Part shown: in pieces, positions 1-7,869 of the stretch
Layout: each line of letters opens with the position of its first letter
How positions within the stretch are numbered: the stretch's first letter is position 1
Source: Humidesulfovibrio sp.
GTDB lineage: Bacteria; Desulfobacterota; Desulfovibrionia; Desulfovibrionales; Desulfovibrionaceae
Length of the DNA: 64,000 nucleotides
Reading direction: 5' to 3'
Assembly: GCF_031082295.1 (NCBI RefSeq)
Contig: NZ_JAVHLD010000012.1
Span: 24,606 to 88,605, forward strand
Translations under genes and position numbers: made by a program
Notes under the pieces: model-generated
Told to the model about the DNA's origin: nothing
The model's database searches: none
The model's input: the letters and a program-made list of their open reading frames with translations, nothing else

Positions 1-266
1 TCCTTCTCGCGGCTTTCAATGCTTTCCAGGCTCACCGCGACCTCCCGCTCCCCGATCTCGACGTCGGACCACGGGACCAACAGCGACTTGTAGCCAAAGG
101 AGCGGCGGACGATGATGTCGGTGATTTCCGGCAAGACCTCAGTCTCACGGATGACCATATCGTCGAGCTTGCCGATCTTCTTGCCGTTCCATACGACCTT
201 CAGGCCGAGGAGGTCAGAAAGGGAATAGGCCTGCTCGGTGCAGGTAGAATTGTTCTGCTGGACCAT
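1..266 (-). CDS. PRC-barrel domain protein (partial, C-terminus outside window)
   Basis: The first 88 codons of a reverse-strand gene are present and it runs off the left edge. The start ATG at 266 has a good SD (AAGGGAG) just upstream. The visible part reads as a PRC-barrel beta domain: a LSDLLGLKV-type opening, a GKKIGKLDDMV strand-turn, and a RRSFGYKSLLVPWSDVEI segment. PRC-barrels are small beta-barrels found in ribosome maturation factors and in proteins combined with CBS or MgtE-type magnesium-sensing domains. It is the last gene of a three-gene reverse group behind an NRAMP-like transporter and a 59-aa membrane protein, which suggests a cytosolic sensor or accessory role in divalent-metal transport. 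The rest of the protein is not visible, so that role is inferred. Confidence 0.7.
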   Translation of the reverse strand, partial: MVQQNNSTCTEQAYSLSDLLGLKVVWNGKKIGKLDDMVIRETEVLPEITDIIVRRSFGYKSLLVPWSDVEIGEREVAVSLESIESREK

Positions 267-290
267 GATGTTCTCCCTTATAATGCTGGG

Positions 291-470
291 CTACGCCGTC
301 AGCACAGTGATGAACTTGTACAGAAGCAGGCCCACCAGCAGCAGCAGGTAGCAGCGCAGGAGCAACAGACAGACCTTGACCGGGCGGGACATGACCAGGC
401 TCGGCGTGGCGTATTTCTCGTTGATCTCGTTGATCTTCCGGAAGTGTTTGCGCATGAAGTTCTTGAACAT
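291..470 (-). CDS. 59-aa single-span membrane protein in metal-transport operon
   Basis: Short reverse gene: ATG at 470, TAG at 291. A strong SD (GGGAGG) lies about 6 nt before the start. It begins 15 nt after the stop of the NRAMP-like gene and ends about 25 nt before the PRC-barrel gene, so all three are probably one transcript. The N-terminal 30 residues are basic and charged (MFKNFMRKHFRKINEINEKY). Residues about 34-55 form one Leu-rich transmembrane helix with two cysteines. I do not recognise the family. By position it may be a small subunit or regulator of the transporter. The SD, the operon spacing and the amphipathic-then-hydrophobic composition argue that it is real. Confidence 0.6.
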   Translation of the reverse strand: MFKNFMRKHFRKINEINEKYATPSLVMSRPVKVCLLLLRCYLLLLVGLLLYKFITVLTA

Positions 471-485
471 GGTCAGCCTCCCTGG

Positions 486-1766
486 CTAGCCGAACAGGCT
501 CGGAAACAGCGCGCTGGCCGCATAGAGCGAGGAGAGCACGACGATGACCGAGACAATGCCGATGTTGACGATGTTTTCAAAGAGCGTGTTCTTGTATGCA
601 CCCATGGTCTTTTCGTCGTTCAAAAGCAGAATCAGGAAGACCAGGGCGGCGGGCAGAAGCGTCACCGCCACCACCTGCACGAAGAGCGTGATGAGCACCA
701 GCGGGGCACCGGGGATAAGCACCACGCCGCCGGCGGTGACAAGGGCCAGAAAGTAGGCGGCATAGAACCAGGGAGCTTCCTTGATCTTGTTGTTGAGCGA
801 ATGCGCCCAGCCGAAGATCTCGCCCAGCGCCCAGGAACTCGCGAGGGAGATGCAGATGGCGCCGAGGAGCCCTGCGTCGAAGAGCCCGATGGCCATGAAC
901 GTTCCGGCATAGCCGTGGGTTCCCATGAGCATTTTGGAGGCCTGGGCTGCGTCGTCAATCTCCATGCCCGGCAGCACTGTGCCCACCACAATGATGATGA
1001 AGGCCGCCACCACCACGGTCAGGATGGAACCAAGCAGGGTGTCGAACTTGCCGAAGGGGATATCCTTTTCCGTCATGCCCTTGTCCACCACGGCGCTCTG
1101 CTGGAAAAAGATCATCCAGGGCGCGATGGTGGTGCCTATGTTGGCCATGAGGAAGAAGAAGAGCTGGTTGTCGAACTTGCCGCCAGGAAGATTGGGAATG
1201 ACCCCTGCGAGCACGGCGGAGGTGTCCGGCCGCACCCAGAAGGCCGCCGGGATGTAGATGAGGTTCAGCAGGCAGAAGCCCATGGTGATTTTTTCCCAGG
1301 TCCAGTAGCGACCGTTCAGCACCATGAAGCCCATGATGCCGATGACGCCGAGGATGGTCAGCCAGGGGGGCACCCCGAAGATGCCCATGGCTGCGGTCAT
1401 GCCGATGAATTCGGTGATGAGCGTCAGCCAGTCGCAGAAGACGAGGTCGATGAGCGAGAACCAGCCCCAGAAGGCACCGAAGTTCTCGAAGATGGCCTCG
1501 GCGTGCCCGCGCTTGGTCACCGCACCCAGACGTACGGTCATCTCCTGCACGAAGTAGGCGACGGGCACCAGCGCGATGAGAAACCAGATGAAATTGTAGC
1601 CGTACTTGGCGCCCGTGGCGGCATACGTAGTGATGCCGCCGGCGTCGTTGTCGGCAATCATGACCACGAGGCCAGGACCGGAGAGTATGAGGAAGAGCCG
1701 CAGGGCCTTCCAACTGCGGCGGAACATGTAGAAAAGCTTGGTGAAGATGTTCATGAGAACCTCCAT
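486..1766 (-). CDS. NRAMP-family divalent metal transporter, atypical metal-site motif
   Basis: A 426-aa integral membrane protein with about 11 hydrophobic segments, matching NRAMP/SLC11 in length and layout. Members import Mn2+, Fe2+ or, in one bacterial clade (NRMT), Mg2+. TM1 carries GPGLVVMIADNDAGG (DNDAGG at residues 39-44) where classical Mn/Fe transporters have DPGN. TM6 has GTTIAPW (211-217) instead of the classical region with a metal-binding Met. Both departures resemble the divergent clades, so Mn2+ specificity should not be assumed. ATG at 1766 gives MEVLMNIF; a second ATG four codons later (1754) is possible. It is first in a reverse operon with a 59-aa membrane protein and a PRC-barrel protein. 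Confidence 0.85.
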   Translation of the reverse strand: MEVLMNIFTKLFYMFRRSWKALRLFLILSGPGLVVMIADNDAGGITTYAATGAKYGYNFIWFLIALVPVAYFVQEMTVRLGAVTKRGHAEAIFENFGAFWGWFSLIDLVFCDWLTLITEFIGMTAAMGIFGVPPWLTILGVIGIMGFMVLNGRYWTWEKITMGFCLLNLIYIPAAFWVRPDTSAVLAGVIPNLPGGKFDNQLFFFLMANIGTTIAPWMIFFQQSAVVDKGMTEKDIPFGKFDTLLGSILTVVVAAFIIIVVGTVLPGMEIDDAAQASKMLMGTHGYAGTFMAIGLFDAGLLGAICISLASSWALGEIFGWAHSLNNKIKEAPWFYAAYFLALVTAGGVVLIPGAPLVLITLFVQVVAVTLLPAALVFLILLLNDEKTMGAYKNTLFENIVNIGIVSVIVVLSSLYAASALFPSLFG

Positions 1767-2147
1767 GTGCCACCCCTGGCCGCCAGTATTCTTTGTCGGT
1801 GGGGCTCGTGGAAACGGGACCGGTTAGGCGGTCCAGGGCCTGGCCTGGGATCTCCACCAAGGGGAGCGGGCGGTTCCAAGGCGTTCAAGGATTAGGCCTC
1901 GACCGCGCGGAGCGTCTACTGTCTTTGTGCAACATTTCCGTGACGAAAACGTGCCGACCGCAGGTGGACGGTGGCTCCGCCGCTGGCGAACGTTTGAAGA
2001 CCAAGTCGGTCCGAAGGAACAGGCCAGCTATCCCTGCACGGGCGGCTGGTCTTCACCGTCATGCACTTTTCACCCTCCCGTCACACTGGCGCCCTGTTGC
2101 GGGGCTAGCATGCTTCGGAACACCGCTAGACCACGGAGGAGCCGGAT
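1767..2147. other. Divergent intergenic region, NRAMP-like / alkaline phosphatase
   Basis: This 381-bp spacer separates two divergent genes. It holds an inverted repeat GGACCG-6 nt-CGGTCC at 1817-1834, about 50 bp upstream of the transporter start, which could be an operator or a hairpin in its leader. I compared the region by eye with M-box and yybP-ykoY leader consensus and found no convincing match. I also found no clear Pho box upstream of the phosphatase. No coding potential is supported. Confidence 0.4.
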
Positions 2148-3728
2148 ATGCGTGAAGACACACAGCAGGACGGACTGAGCAGACGCGAGTTGCTGCGGCT
2201 TTTGGGAACAGGAGTGCTTGCGGCGCTGGCGCCGGGCATGATGCTCGGGCAGGCCCAGGGCGCGGGCAAGACGGCGGGAGACGGCTTCGAGCGCGCGGCG
2301 GGGCCCGGCGTCATCTTCGTGGTGGGCGACGGGATGCCCCTGGGCGTGGTGCGCGCCATGCACGAAATCCGCACCGGGGTCTTTGGCCGGGCGGACTCCA
2401 ATCTGTATGCCCGCCTGCGCGATCCCAAGTCCTCCGTGGGCTACATGGCCACGGCCAGCCTGTCGAGCATCGTCACGGACTCGGCTCCGGCCTCGGCAGC
2501 TTGGGCCACCGGGGTCAAGACGGTCAACCATTCCTTGTCCGTGCTGCCAGACGGCCGCCCGCTTACGACCATCTTTGAGCTGGTGAAGCCGCGTGGCGTG
2601 GCCACAGGCCTGGTCACCACCACCCGCGTGACCCACGCCACCCCGGCAGCCTGGATCTCACATCAGCCTGACCGCGACAGTGAGGACGCCATTGCAAGTG
2701 AGATGCTGGCCTTCAACCCCGATGTGCTCCTGGGCGGCGGCAGCACCCACTTCGACGCCAAGAAGCGCAAGGACGGACTCGACTTGCTGGCTGGATTCGC
2801 CAAGGCTGGTTATGACACCGTTACCGACCGGGCTTCGCTTCTGGCCGCGCCAACGCACGCCAGGCCTCTGGTGGGTCTGTTTTCTCCCTCGCACATCGCC
2901 TACCATGTGGACCGCCTGAACGACTCGGCGCTTAGCTCCCAGCCCTCCCTGCCAGAGATGACTGCTGCGGCCCTGAAGCGCCTAGCCAAGAATCCCGACG
3001 GTTTCCTGCTTCAGGTGGAGGCCGGGCGCATCGACCACGCCAGCCACTCCAACGATGCCTGGTCAGCCATCATGGACACTATCGAGTTGGATGACACCCT
3101 GGGCGTCATCGACGCCTTCCTCAAGGTCAACCCGCGAACCCTGGTCATCGTCACCTCGGACCACGGGAACTCCGGCTGGGGCGTCAACGGAACCGGGCCG
3201 GAGTATAACGACGCCACCAGCGCCCTGCGCTCCTACCGTGCCGGCAAGGCCTCCTTCGAGGCCACCATCAAGCGCATGAAGGACAAGAGCGTGGGCGAGA
3301 TACAACAACTCGTGGCCGAGATGTCGGGCTTTCCCATCAACTTGGACGAGGCGCGGCTCATCCACGAATCCATGCAACCTGGTTACAAACCATTCCCTGG
3401 CGACTTCATCTACCAGCCTGACGCCACTATCGGGAAAATCCTGGCCCACAGCGCATACCCGTCCAAAGGCGCGCCGTCTTTGCGTCGGGGCAACGTGGGC
3501 TTCACCTCCTGCAACCACACTGCCGAAGACCAGCTTCTCCTCGCTTACGGCCACCAAGCCAAGGAGCTCGGCCTGGACCGTCTGGTGGACAACACAGCAC
3601 TCTTTGACGTCATGTGCCGCGCCTTCGGCGTGACCCACAAGAACCCCACCATGTCTCTGGCCCAGGCGCGGCCCCTCATCTTGGCAAAAGTCAAAGGCGT
3701 GGGCATGTTCCGTCGACATATTGTGTAG
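2148..3728 (+). CDS. Alkaline phosphatase, Tat-exported
   Basis: A 526-aa periplasmic metallo-phosphomonoesterase of the PhoA family, which releases phosphate from organic esters. The N-terminus has a twin-arginine signal (LSRRELLRLLG, residues 10-20) followed by an Ala/Leu-rich helix, so export is probably folded and via Tat. Metal-site and catalytic motifs are intact: VGDGM near residue 60, the nucleophile motif TDSAPASAAWATG with S112 aligning to the phosphorylated Ser, EAGRIDHASH, TSDHGNSG, and a late CNHTAED histidine. ATG 2148 follows GGAGG with good spacing. The gene stands alone, divergent from the metal transporter. Phosphate regulation is expected for the family but no Pho box was recognised. 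Confidence 0.9.
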   Translation: MREDTQQDGLSRRELLRLLGTGVLAALAPGMMLGQAQGAGKTAGDGFERAAGPGVIFVVGDGMPLGVVRAMHEIRTGVFGRADSNLYARLRDPKSSVGYMATASLSSIVTDSAPASAAWATGVKTVNHSLSVLPDGRPLTTIFELVKPRGVATGLVTTTRVTHATPAAWISHQPDRDSEDAIASEMLAFNPDVLLGGGSTHFDAKKRKDGLDLLAGFAKAGYDTVTDRASLLAAPTHARPLVGLFSPSHIAYHVDRLNDSALSSQPSLPEMTAAALKRLAKNPDGFLLQVEAGRIDHASHSNDAWSAIMDTIELDDTLGVIDAFLKVNPRTLVIVTSDHGNSGWGVNGTGPEYNDATSALRSYRAGKASFEATIKRMKDKSVGEIQQLVAEMSGFPINLDEARLIHESMQPGYKPFPGDFIYQPDATIGKILAHSAYPSKGAPSLRRGNVGFTSCNHTAEDQLLLAYGHQAKELGLDRLVDNTALFDVMCRAFGVTHKNPTMSLAQARPLILAKVKGVGMFRRHIV

Positions 3729-4155
3729 AGGAAAGCGGCCGGGTGGCCATCCCGTGCCTCGCCACGATTGGTTCACTCATGTGGACGTCTCTTGTGGGGA
3801 TGGGGCGTGGTGACTTCCTTGGAGGGGGGCGGCATTGGTGTAAGGTTGAATAAACCCGTTTCGCACTGCTTCAAGTCGCTGTTCAACCATCATATGTGTC
3901 CCGCGCATGCAGGGACTATCGACATGGCAAGTTGACAATAGCCCTGAATTAAATGTGATATTTCTATACCGGTCTACACTCAAAGGGGAATCATTGGTCT
4001 TGAGGTAGCTCCATTGCGTCAACTTGAGCCAACAGCCATCGTCTCACGCGCTATACCGATGCAATAACCACCTAACACTCAGTCATAGAGCATTTTTTAA
4101 TAAATCTTTGAGCCGGGGTCAAGGGGCAGCGCCCCTTGCGCCGGAGGCATCCTTC
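3729..4155. other. Intergenic leader upstream of ABC permease
   Basis: This 427-bp gap has noticeably more AT than the genes around it. It contains a plausible sigma70 promoter at 3932-3961 and ends with a short GGGGC/GCCCC repeat (4112-4152) that supplies the SD of the next gene. A long 5' leader of about 190 nt is implied. An in-frame TTG-started N-terminal extension from 4024 looks non-coding. No RNA gene was recognised. Confidence 0.4.
3932..3961 (+). promoter_or_regulatory. Candidate sigma70 promoter for the ABC permease operon
   Basis: TTGACA at 3932-3937, an 18-nt spacer, then TGATAT at 3956-3961. The -35 is perfect and the -10 has four of six consensus bases. It lies in an AT-rich patch upstream of the permease-ATPase pair and would give a leader of nearly 190 nt. 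Confidence 0.5.
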
Positions 4156-5460
4156 ATGAACATCCTGACCATCGCGCTCCGCAACGCCCGCAAGAAGTGG
4201 GTCCGCACGCTGTTGTTGCTGCTTGTGTTCACGCTCGGCGTGGTCAGCATCGTCTCGCTCAATTTCGTCTCGCGCGTGGTGGGCGAGGGCCTGGAGAAGA
4301 AGCTGGTGAGCTTCGGCGCGAACATCCTGGTTTCGCCCAAGAGCGAGAAGCTCACGGTGAGCTATGGAGGTTTCGCCCTGGGCGACATGCTCTTCGACGT
4401 GACCTACCTTGACGAGAAGGACACCATCGCGCGCGTCGACGCCATCGAGTTGCGCAAGAACATTTCGGTCATCGCGCCCAAGCTGGTGGTCATGGACCGC
4501 GTGCAGGGCACGGCGGTGGCCATCGTGGGCGTGCGTTTCGCGCAGGAGAAGCTGCTTAAGGGCTACTGGATGGTCGAGCAGGGCGCCATCCCCGGCGAGG
4601 AGCCCGCGCCCATGAGCGCCAAGCCCAAGGGCTCGGGCATGCATGCTCCTTCGGCCCCGGCCCCCGCGGCGGCCAGCCCCACGGGCCTGCCCCAGGCCGC
4701 CATGGCCCCGCTGGGCGTTCCGCTGGACACCTACAAGGGCAACGGCGTTCTTGTTGGCAGCGCGGCGGCGGCCAAGCTGAACCTCAAGCTCGGCTCCGAG
4801 ATCCCCCTCGGCAACACGCACATGGTGGTGACGGGCATCCTGGCCCCCACGGGCAGCGAGGACGACAACGTGCTGCTGGCCGACCTCACCTTTGTGCAAA
4901 ACGCCGTGGGCCGTCCCGGCAAGGCCAATTTCGTGGAGGTGGCGGCGCTGTGCTCCGGCTGCCCCATCGAGGACATAGTGCACCAGCTCGCCACGGCCCT
5001 TCCGGGAGTGGAGATCAAGACCCTCAGGAACATCGTGGAGCAGCGCATGTACTCGGTGCACTTCGTCAAGCAGCTCATCCTGTCGGTGAGCCTGGTGATC
5101 CTGCTCACGGGCTGCTCCATGGTGGGCATCTCCATGCTCTCCGCCGTGAACGAGCGCAAGAAGGAGATCGGCATCCTGCGCTCCCTCGGGTTCTCGCGCC
5201 GGGCGGTGTTCTCCATCTTCTGCGCCGAGGCCGCGAGCATCGGCCTGCTGGCTGGGCTGGCGGGGTACGTGACGGGCTACGCGGTGAGCTTCCGCATCCT
5301 GGCGGTGCTGGACATGGCCGAGGGCGCTGTCCTGTCCTTCGAGCCCCTGCACCTCGCCGCCACGGTGCTGATCCTGGCGCTCCTGACCTCGCTCGCCTCG
5401 CTTGTTCCGGCCTGGAAGGCCGCGGCCATCGAGCCCAGCGAAGCCCTCGTGACCCTTTAG
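4156..5460 (+). CDS. ABC transporter permease, FtsX/MacB type, with CxxC periplasmic motif
   Basis: A 434-aa membrane permease. One N-terminal transmembrane helix (about 15-37) is followed by a large extracytoplasmic domain (about 40-300) and three C-terminal helices typical of the FtsX/MacB/LolC fold. The periplasmic domain carries LCSGCPIED with C266 and C269. The ATG at 4156 is preferred over upstream TTG because GGAGG of the GCCGGAGGCATCC repeat lies about 8 nt before it and the protein then starts MNILTIALRNARKKW, a normal FtsX-like beginning. The ATPase gene follows after 11 nt. CxxC-containing permeases of this shape occur beside iron-uptake components in other bacteria, but none of those partners is here, so the substrate is unknown. 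Confidence 0.85.
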   Translation: MNILTIALRNARKKWVRTLLLLLVFTLGVVSIVSLNFVSRVVGEGLEKKLVSFGANILVSPKSEKLTVSYGGFALGDMLFDVTYLDEKDTIARVDAIELRKNISVIAPKLVVMDRVQGTAVAIVGVRFAQEKLLKGYWMVEQGAIPGEEPAPMSAKPKGSGMHAPSAPAPAAASPTGLPQAAMAPLGVPLDTYKGNGVLVGSAAAAKLNLKLGSEIPLGNTHMVVTGILAPTGSEDDNVLLADLTFVQNAVGRPGKANFVEVAALCSGCPIEDIVHQLATALPGVEIKTLRNIVEQRMYSVHFVKQLILSVSLVILLTGCSMVGISMLSAVNERKKEIGILRSLGFSRRAVFSIFCAEAASIGLLAGLAGYVTGYAVSFRILAVLDMAEGAVLSFEPLHLAATVLILALLTSLASLVPAWKAAAIEPSEALVTL

Positions 5461-5471
5461 GAGGACACGGC

Positions 5472-6194
5472 ATGAACGCAACCGAAACCACGCGGCCCGC
5501 CGCCTTCGCCGCCCCCATGGCCGGAACCCCGCTGCTTGAAGCAGTGGACGTCACCAAGTCCTTCACCCAGGACGGCACGCCCACCCAGGCGCTGAAGGGC
5601 GTGTCGCTCTCCGTCGCGCCGGGCGAGTTCGTCTCCATCGTGGGCCGCTCCGGCTCGGGCAAGAGCACCTTCCTCTCGGTGCTGTCCACCCTGCTCCGGC
5701 CCGACTCCGGCCAGCTGACCTACAACGGCCAGGACCTGACCCGGGCCACCGAGGCCGAGGTCAACGCGCTGCGCCACGGCGACTTCGCGGTGATCTTCCA
5801 GTTCCACTACCTGCTGCCCTACCTGACGGCGCTTGAGAACACGCTGCTGCCCTTCATGCGCGGGCTTCGGCCCGTCTCCGGCGCGCAGCGCAGGCGCGCC
5901 CTGGAGTGCCTGGAGCGCGTGGGCCTGGCCGACAAGGGCCACCGCCTGCCGGGGCAGCTCTCCGGCGGCGAGCAGCAGCGCGTCGCCATCGCCCGCGCGC
6001 TGGTCAAGGACGCCCGCGTGCTCTTCGCCGACGAGCCCACGGGCAGCCTGGACTCCGCCACCGGGGCCACGGTGATGGAGCTCCTCAGCCAGATCCACAA
6101 GGACGGCCTCTCCGTTGTCATGGTCACGCACAACGAACAGTACGCGAGCCTGTCCGACCGCGTGGTCAGGATGACCGACGGCCTGATGGCCTAG
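5472..6194 (+). CDS. ABC transporter ATP-binding protein, MacB/LolD type
   Basis: A 240-aa cytoplasmic ATPase that pairs with the permease just upstream (11-nt gap, probably one mRNA). It has Walker A GRSGSGKST (near residue 58), a Q-loop in FQFHYLLPYLTALEN, the signature LSGGEQQRVAIARAL, Walker B VLFADEPTGSLD and an H-loop in MVTHN. The sequence is of the LolD/MacB/FtsE class, whose members drive mechanotransmission permeases rather than classical import. AGGAGG precedes ATG 5472. Confidence 0.9.
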   Translation: MNATETTRPAAFAAPMAGTPLLEAVDVTKSFTQDGTPTQALKGVSLSVAPGEFVSIVGRSGSGKSTFLSVLSTLLRPDSGQLTYNGQDLTRATEAEVNALRHGDFAVIFQFHYLLPYLTALENTLLPFMRGLRPVSGAQRRRALECLERVGLADKGHRLPGQLSGGEQQRVAIARALVKDARVLFADEPTGSLDSATGATVMELLSQIHKDGLSVVMVTHNEQYASLSDRVVRMTDGLMA

Positions 6195-6635
6195 GTTCCG
6201 GGAGGCGGGAGAAGGTCCGGGCCGCACCCCGGCGCGGAACTTGACGCGTGCCGCCCCCGCGGGTATCATTCGGCATCAAACGTATGATTCAAAGAGGTTT
6301 TTTTGAGCAGCATCACCCTGGACATTGCCTCCCCGGTTGCTGGCGAGAGCCACGGCCGGTAAGCGCCCCCAGCGCCTGAGCCGCCCTTTCCCAAGGCGAC
6401 GGCTCCCGTTGAGGCGCTTTCTGTCCCGCCCATCCTGATCCCGCCCGGCATCGCCCGGCCGGTCATCTCGACGTTCGTCCAGCAGCCACCCACCCCTTGC
6501 GTACCCGAGGCACCCTCTGGTCGCGCGCGCCGCTTGCCCTTGCGCACATGCCGCAACAGCCGTCGCCGCCGCGTCCAGAACACCGACACCGCAACAGCGG
6601 GCGTTTGGTCCGCCAGACGCCTGCGGGGAATGACA
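6195..6635. other. Intergenic region upstream of rsgA
   Basis: The 441-bp spacer includes a nested stem-loop at 6371-6418: outer arms AGCGCCT/AGGCGCT and inner arms AGCCG/CGGCT. It could be a terminator of the ABC operon or a leader structure; there is no T-run. An in-frame extension of rsgA back to 6534 is Arg-rich and looks non-coding. No riboswitch was recognised. Confidence 0.35.
6371..6418 (+). terminator. Stem-loop after the ABC operon
   Basis: The outer stem AGCGCCT (6371-6377) pairs with AGGCGCT (6412-6418); the inner stem AGCCG (6379-6383) pairs with CGGCT (6400-6404). The following sequence TTCTGTCCC is only weakly T-rich, so a terminator role is uncertain. Confidence 0.35.
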
Positions 6636-7691
6636 ATGACGCTGCAAGAACTCGGCTACAACACTTGGTTTGAACAACACGCAGCCCTCCTGAACACCGG
6701 GGGCTGCGCCATCGCGCGCATCACCGCCGTCGACCGCGGCCTCTGCCTGGTGCGCGACGCGCTGCGCGAAGTGCCCGCGGAATTGTCCGGCCGGATGTCC
6801 TTCGGCATCGACAGCCCGGAGGAGCTGCCCTGCGTGGGCGACTGGGCGCTGGTGCGCCACTGCAACGACGACACCTTCGCCATCATCGACGGCCTGCTGC
6901 CGCGCAGGACCTTCCTCCGCCGCAGGGCGCCGGGGACGGGGGCGGGCTGCCAGATGATCGCCGCGAACATCGACCTCGCCCTCATCGTGCAGTCCTGCCA
7001 GTTCGACTTCAACCCGAACCGCCTGGAGCGCTACCTCGTGATGGCGCTGGACGGGGGCGTGGAGCCCCTGGTCCTGCTCACCAAGACGGACCTCGTCCCG
7101 GAGGAGGAGGTGGAGCGAAAGCTCGGGGTGCTCCGCGCCCTCGCCAGGGGCAAGGCGTTGCCCCTCAGCAACGTCACCGGCAGCGGGCTGGAGGAGCTGC
7201 GGCAGCGCCTCGCCCCTGGGCGGACCTGCTGCCTGCTCGGCTCGTCCGGCGTGGGCAAGACCACCCTCGTCAACCGCCTCATGGGCCGGGAGGCCTTCGA
7301 GACGCAGTCCGTGAGCGGCACGGGCGAGGGCAGGCACACAACGACGCGCCGGCAGCTCTGCGTCCTGCAGGGCGGCGCGCTGCTGGTGGATACGCCCGGC
7401 ATGCGGGAGCTCGGCATCGTGGGGGCGGAGGAAGGCCTTGAGGCCGGGTTCGAGGACATCGCCGTCCTCTCGGCCCAATGCCGCTACGCGGATTGCCGCC
7501 ATGGAAACGAGCCCGGCTGCGCCGTCAGGGCCGCCCTCGAGGGCGGCGAGCTGGCCGGGGAACGCTATGCGCACTACCTCAAGCTCAGGAAGGAGTCCGA
7601 GTACAACGCCCTGTCAGCCCTCGATAAGCGCCGGAAGGACAAGGCCTTTGGCCGGTTCGTCAAGTCGGTCAAGAAGCACATGAGGGATTAG
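6636..7691 (+). CDS. rsgA: Ribosome small subunit-dependent GTPase A
   Basis: A 351-aa circularly permuted GTPase that helps mature the 30S subunit. The order of motifs is diagnostic: G4 LTKTDLV comes before G1 GSSGVGKTTL (near residue 201) and G3 DTPGMRELG. An N-terminal OB-like domain precedes the GTPase, and a C-terminal zinc knuckle reads CRYADCRHGNEPGC. Length fits the family. Two ATGs lie close together (6630 and 6636); 6636 is chosen because GGGGAA is well spaced before it, and an Arg-rich upstream extension lacks an SD. Confidence 0.92.
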   Translation: MTLQELGYNTWFEQHAALLNTGGCAIARITAVDRGLCLVRDALREVPAELSGRMSFGIDSPEELPCVGDWALVRHCNDDTFAIIDGLLPRRTFLRRRAPGTGAGCQMIAANIDLALIVQSCQFDFNPNRLERYLVMALDGGVEPLVLLTKTDLVPEEEVERKLGVLRALARGKALPLSNVTGSGLEELRQRLAPGRTCCLLGSSGVGKTTLVNRLMGREAFETQSVSGTGEGRHTTTRRQLCVLQGGALLVDTPGMRELGIVGAEEGLEAGFEDIAVLSAQCRYADCRHGNEPGCAVRAALEGGELAGERYAHYLKLRKESEYNALSALDKRRKDKAFGRFVKSVKKHMRD

Positions 7692-7784
7692 GTCCGGCAT
7701 CGGACAGCGGCCACGGAGCGGCCACTGCGCCGTAACATGGACGAGCCGCTCGCGCCACTATAGACGGCGTTGGCGATCCGTTCA

Positions 7785-7831
7785 GCCTGGGGGCTTTGGC
7801 AGGCCAGAATACCTGCTGAAGCCCCCCAGGC
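7785..7831. terminator. Convergent terminator between rsgA and FtsX-type permease
   Basis: GCCTGGGGGCTT (7785-7796) pairs with AAGCCCCCCAGGC (7819-7831), with one extra C and a CAGG/CCTG inner stem. It sits between the ends of two convergent genes. There is no strong T-run on either side. Confidence 0.5.
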
Positions 7832-7869
7832 CAACGGCCCTCGCCAAGGCGGCATTTCCGCCCTCGCGC

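Noticed and set aside
444..1895. Long forward open frame opposite the NRAMP-like gene
   Set aside because: It is antisense to a clear membrane transporter, is full of His/Glu/Gly/Asp repeats, and has no SD; such shadow frames are common in GC-rich DNA.
1767..1920. Possible metal riboswitch (M-box or yybP-ykoY) before the NRAMP-like gene
   Set aside because: Only one 6-bp inverted repeat is present; the conserved riboswitch core sequences were not found.
6260..6530. Possible riboswitch before rsgA
   Set aside because: The nested stem-loop lacks the conserved core of any class I know and sits closer to the end of the ABC operon.
6276..7574. Reverse open frame opposite rsgA
   Set aside because: rsgA on the forward strand has all GTPase motifs; the reverse product is low-complexity Ala/Arg/Glu.
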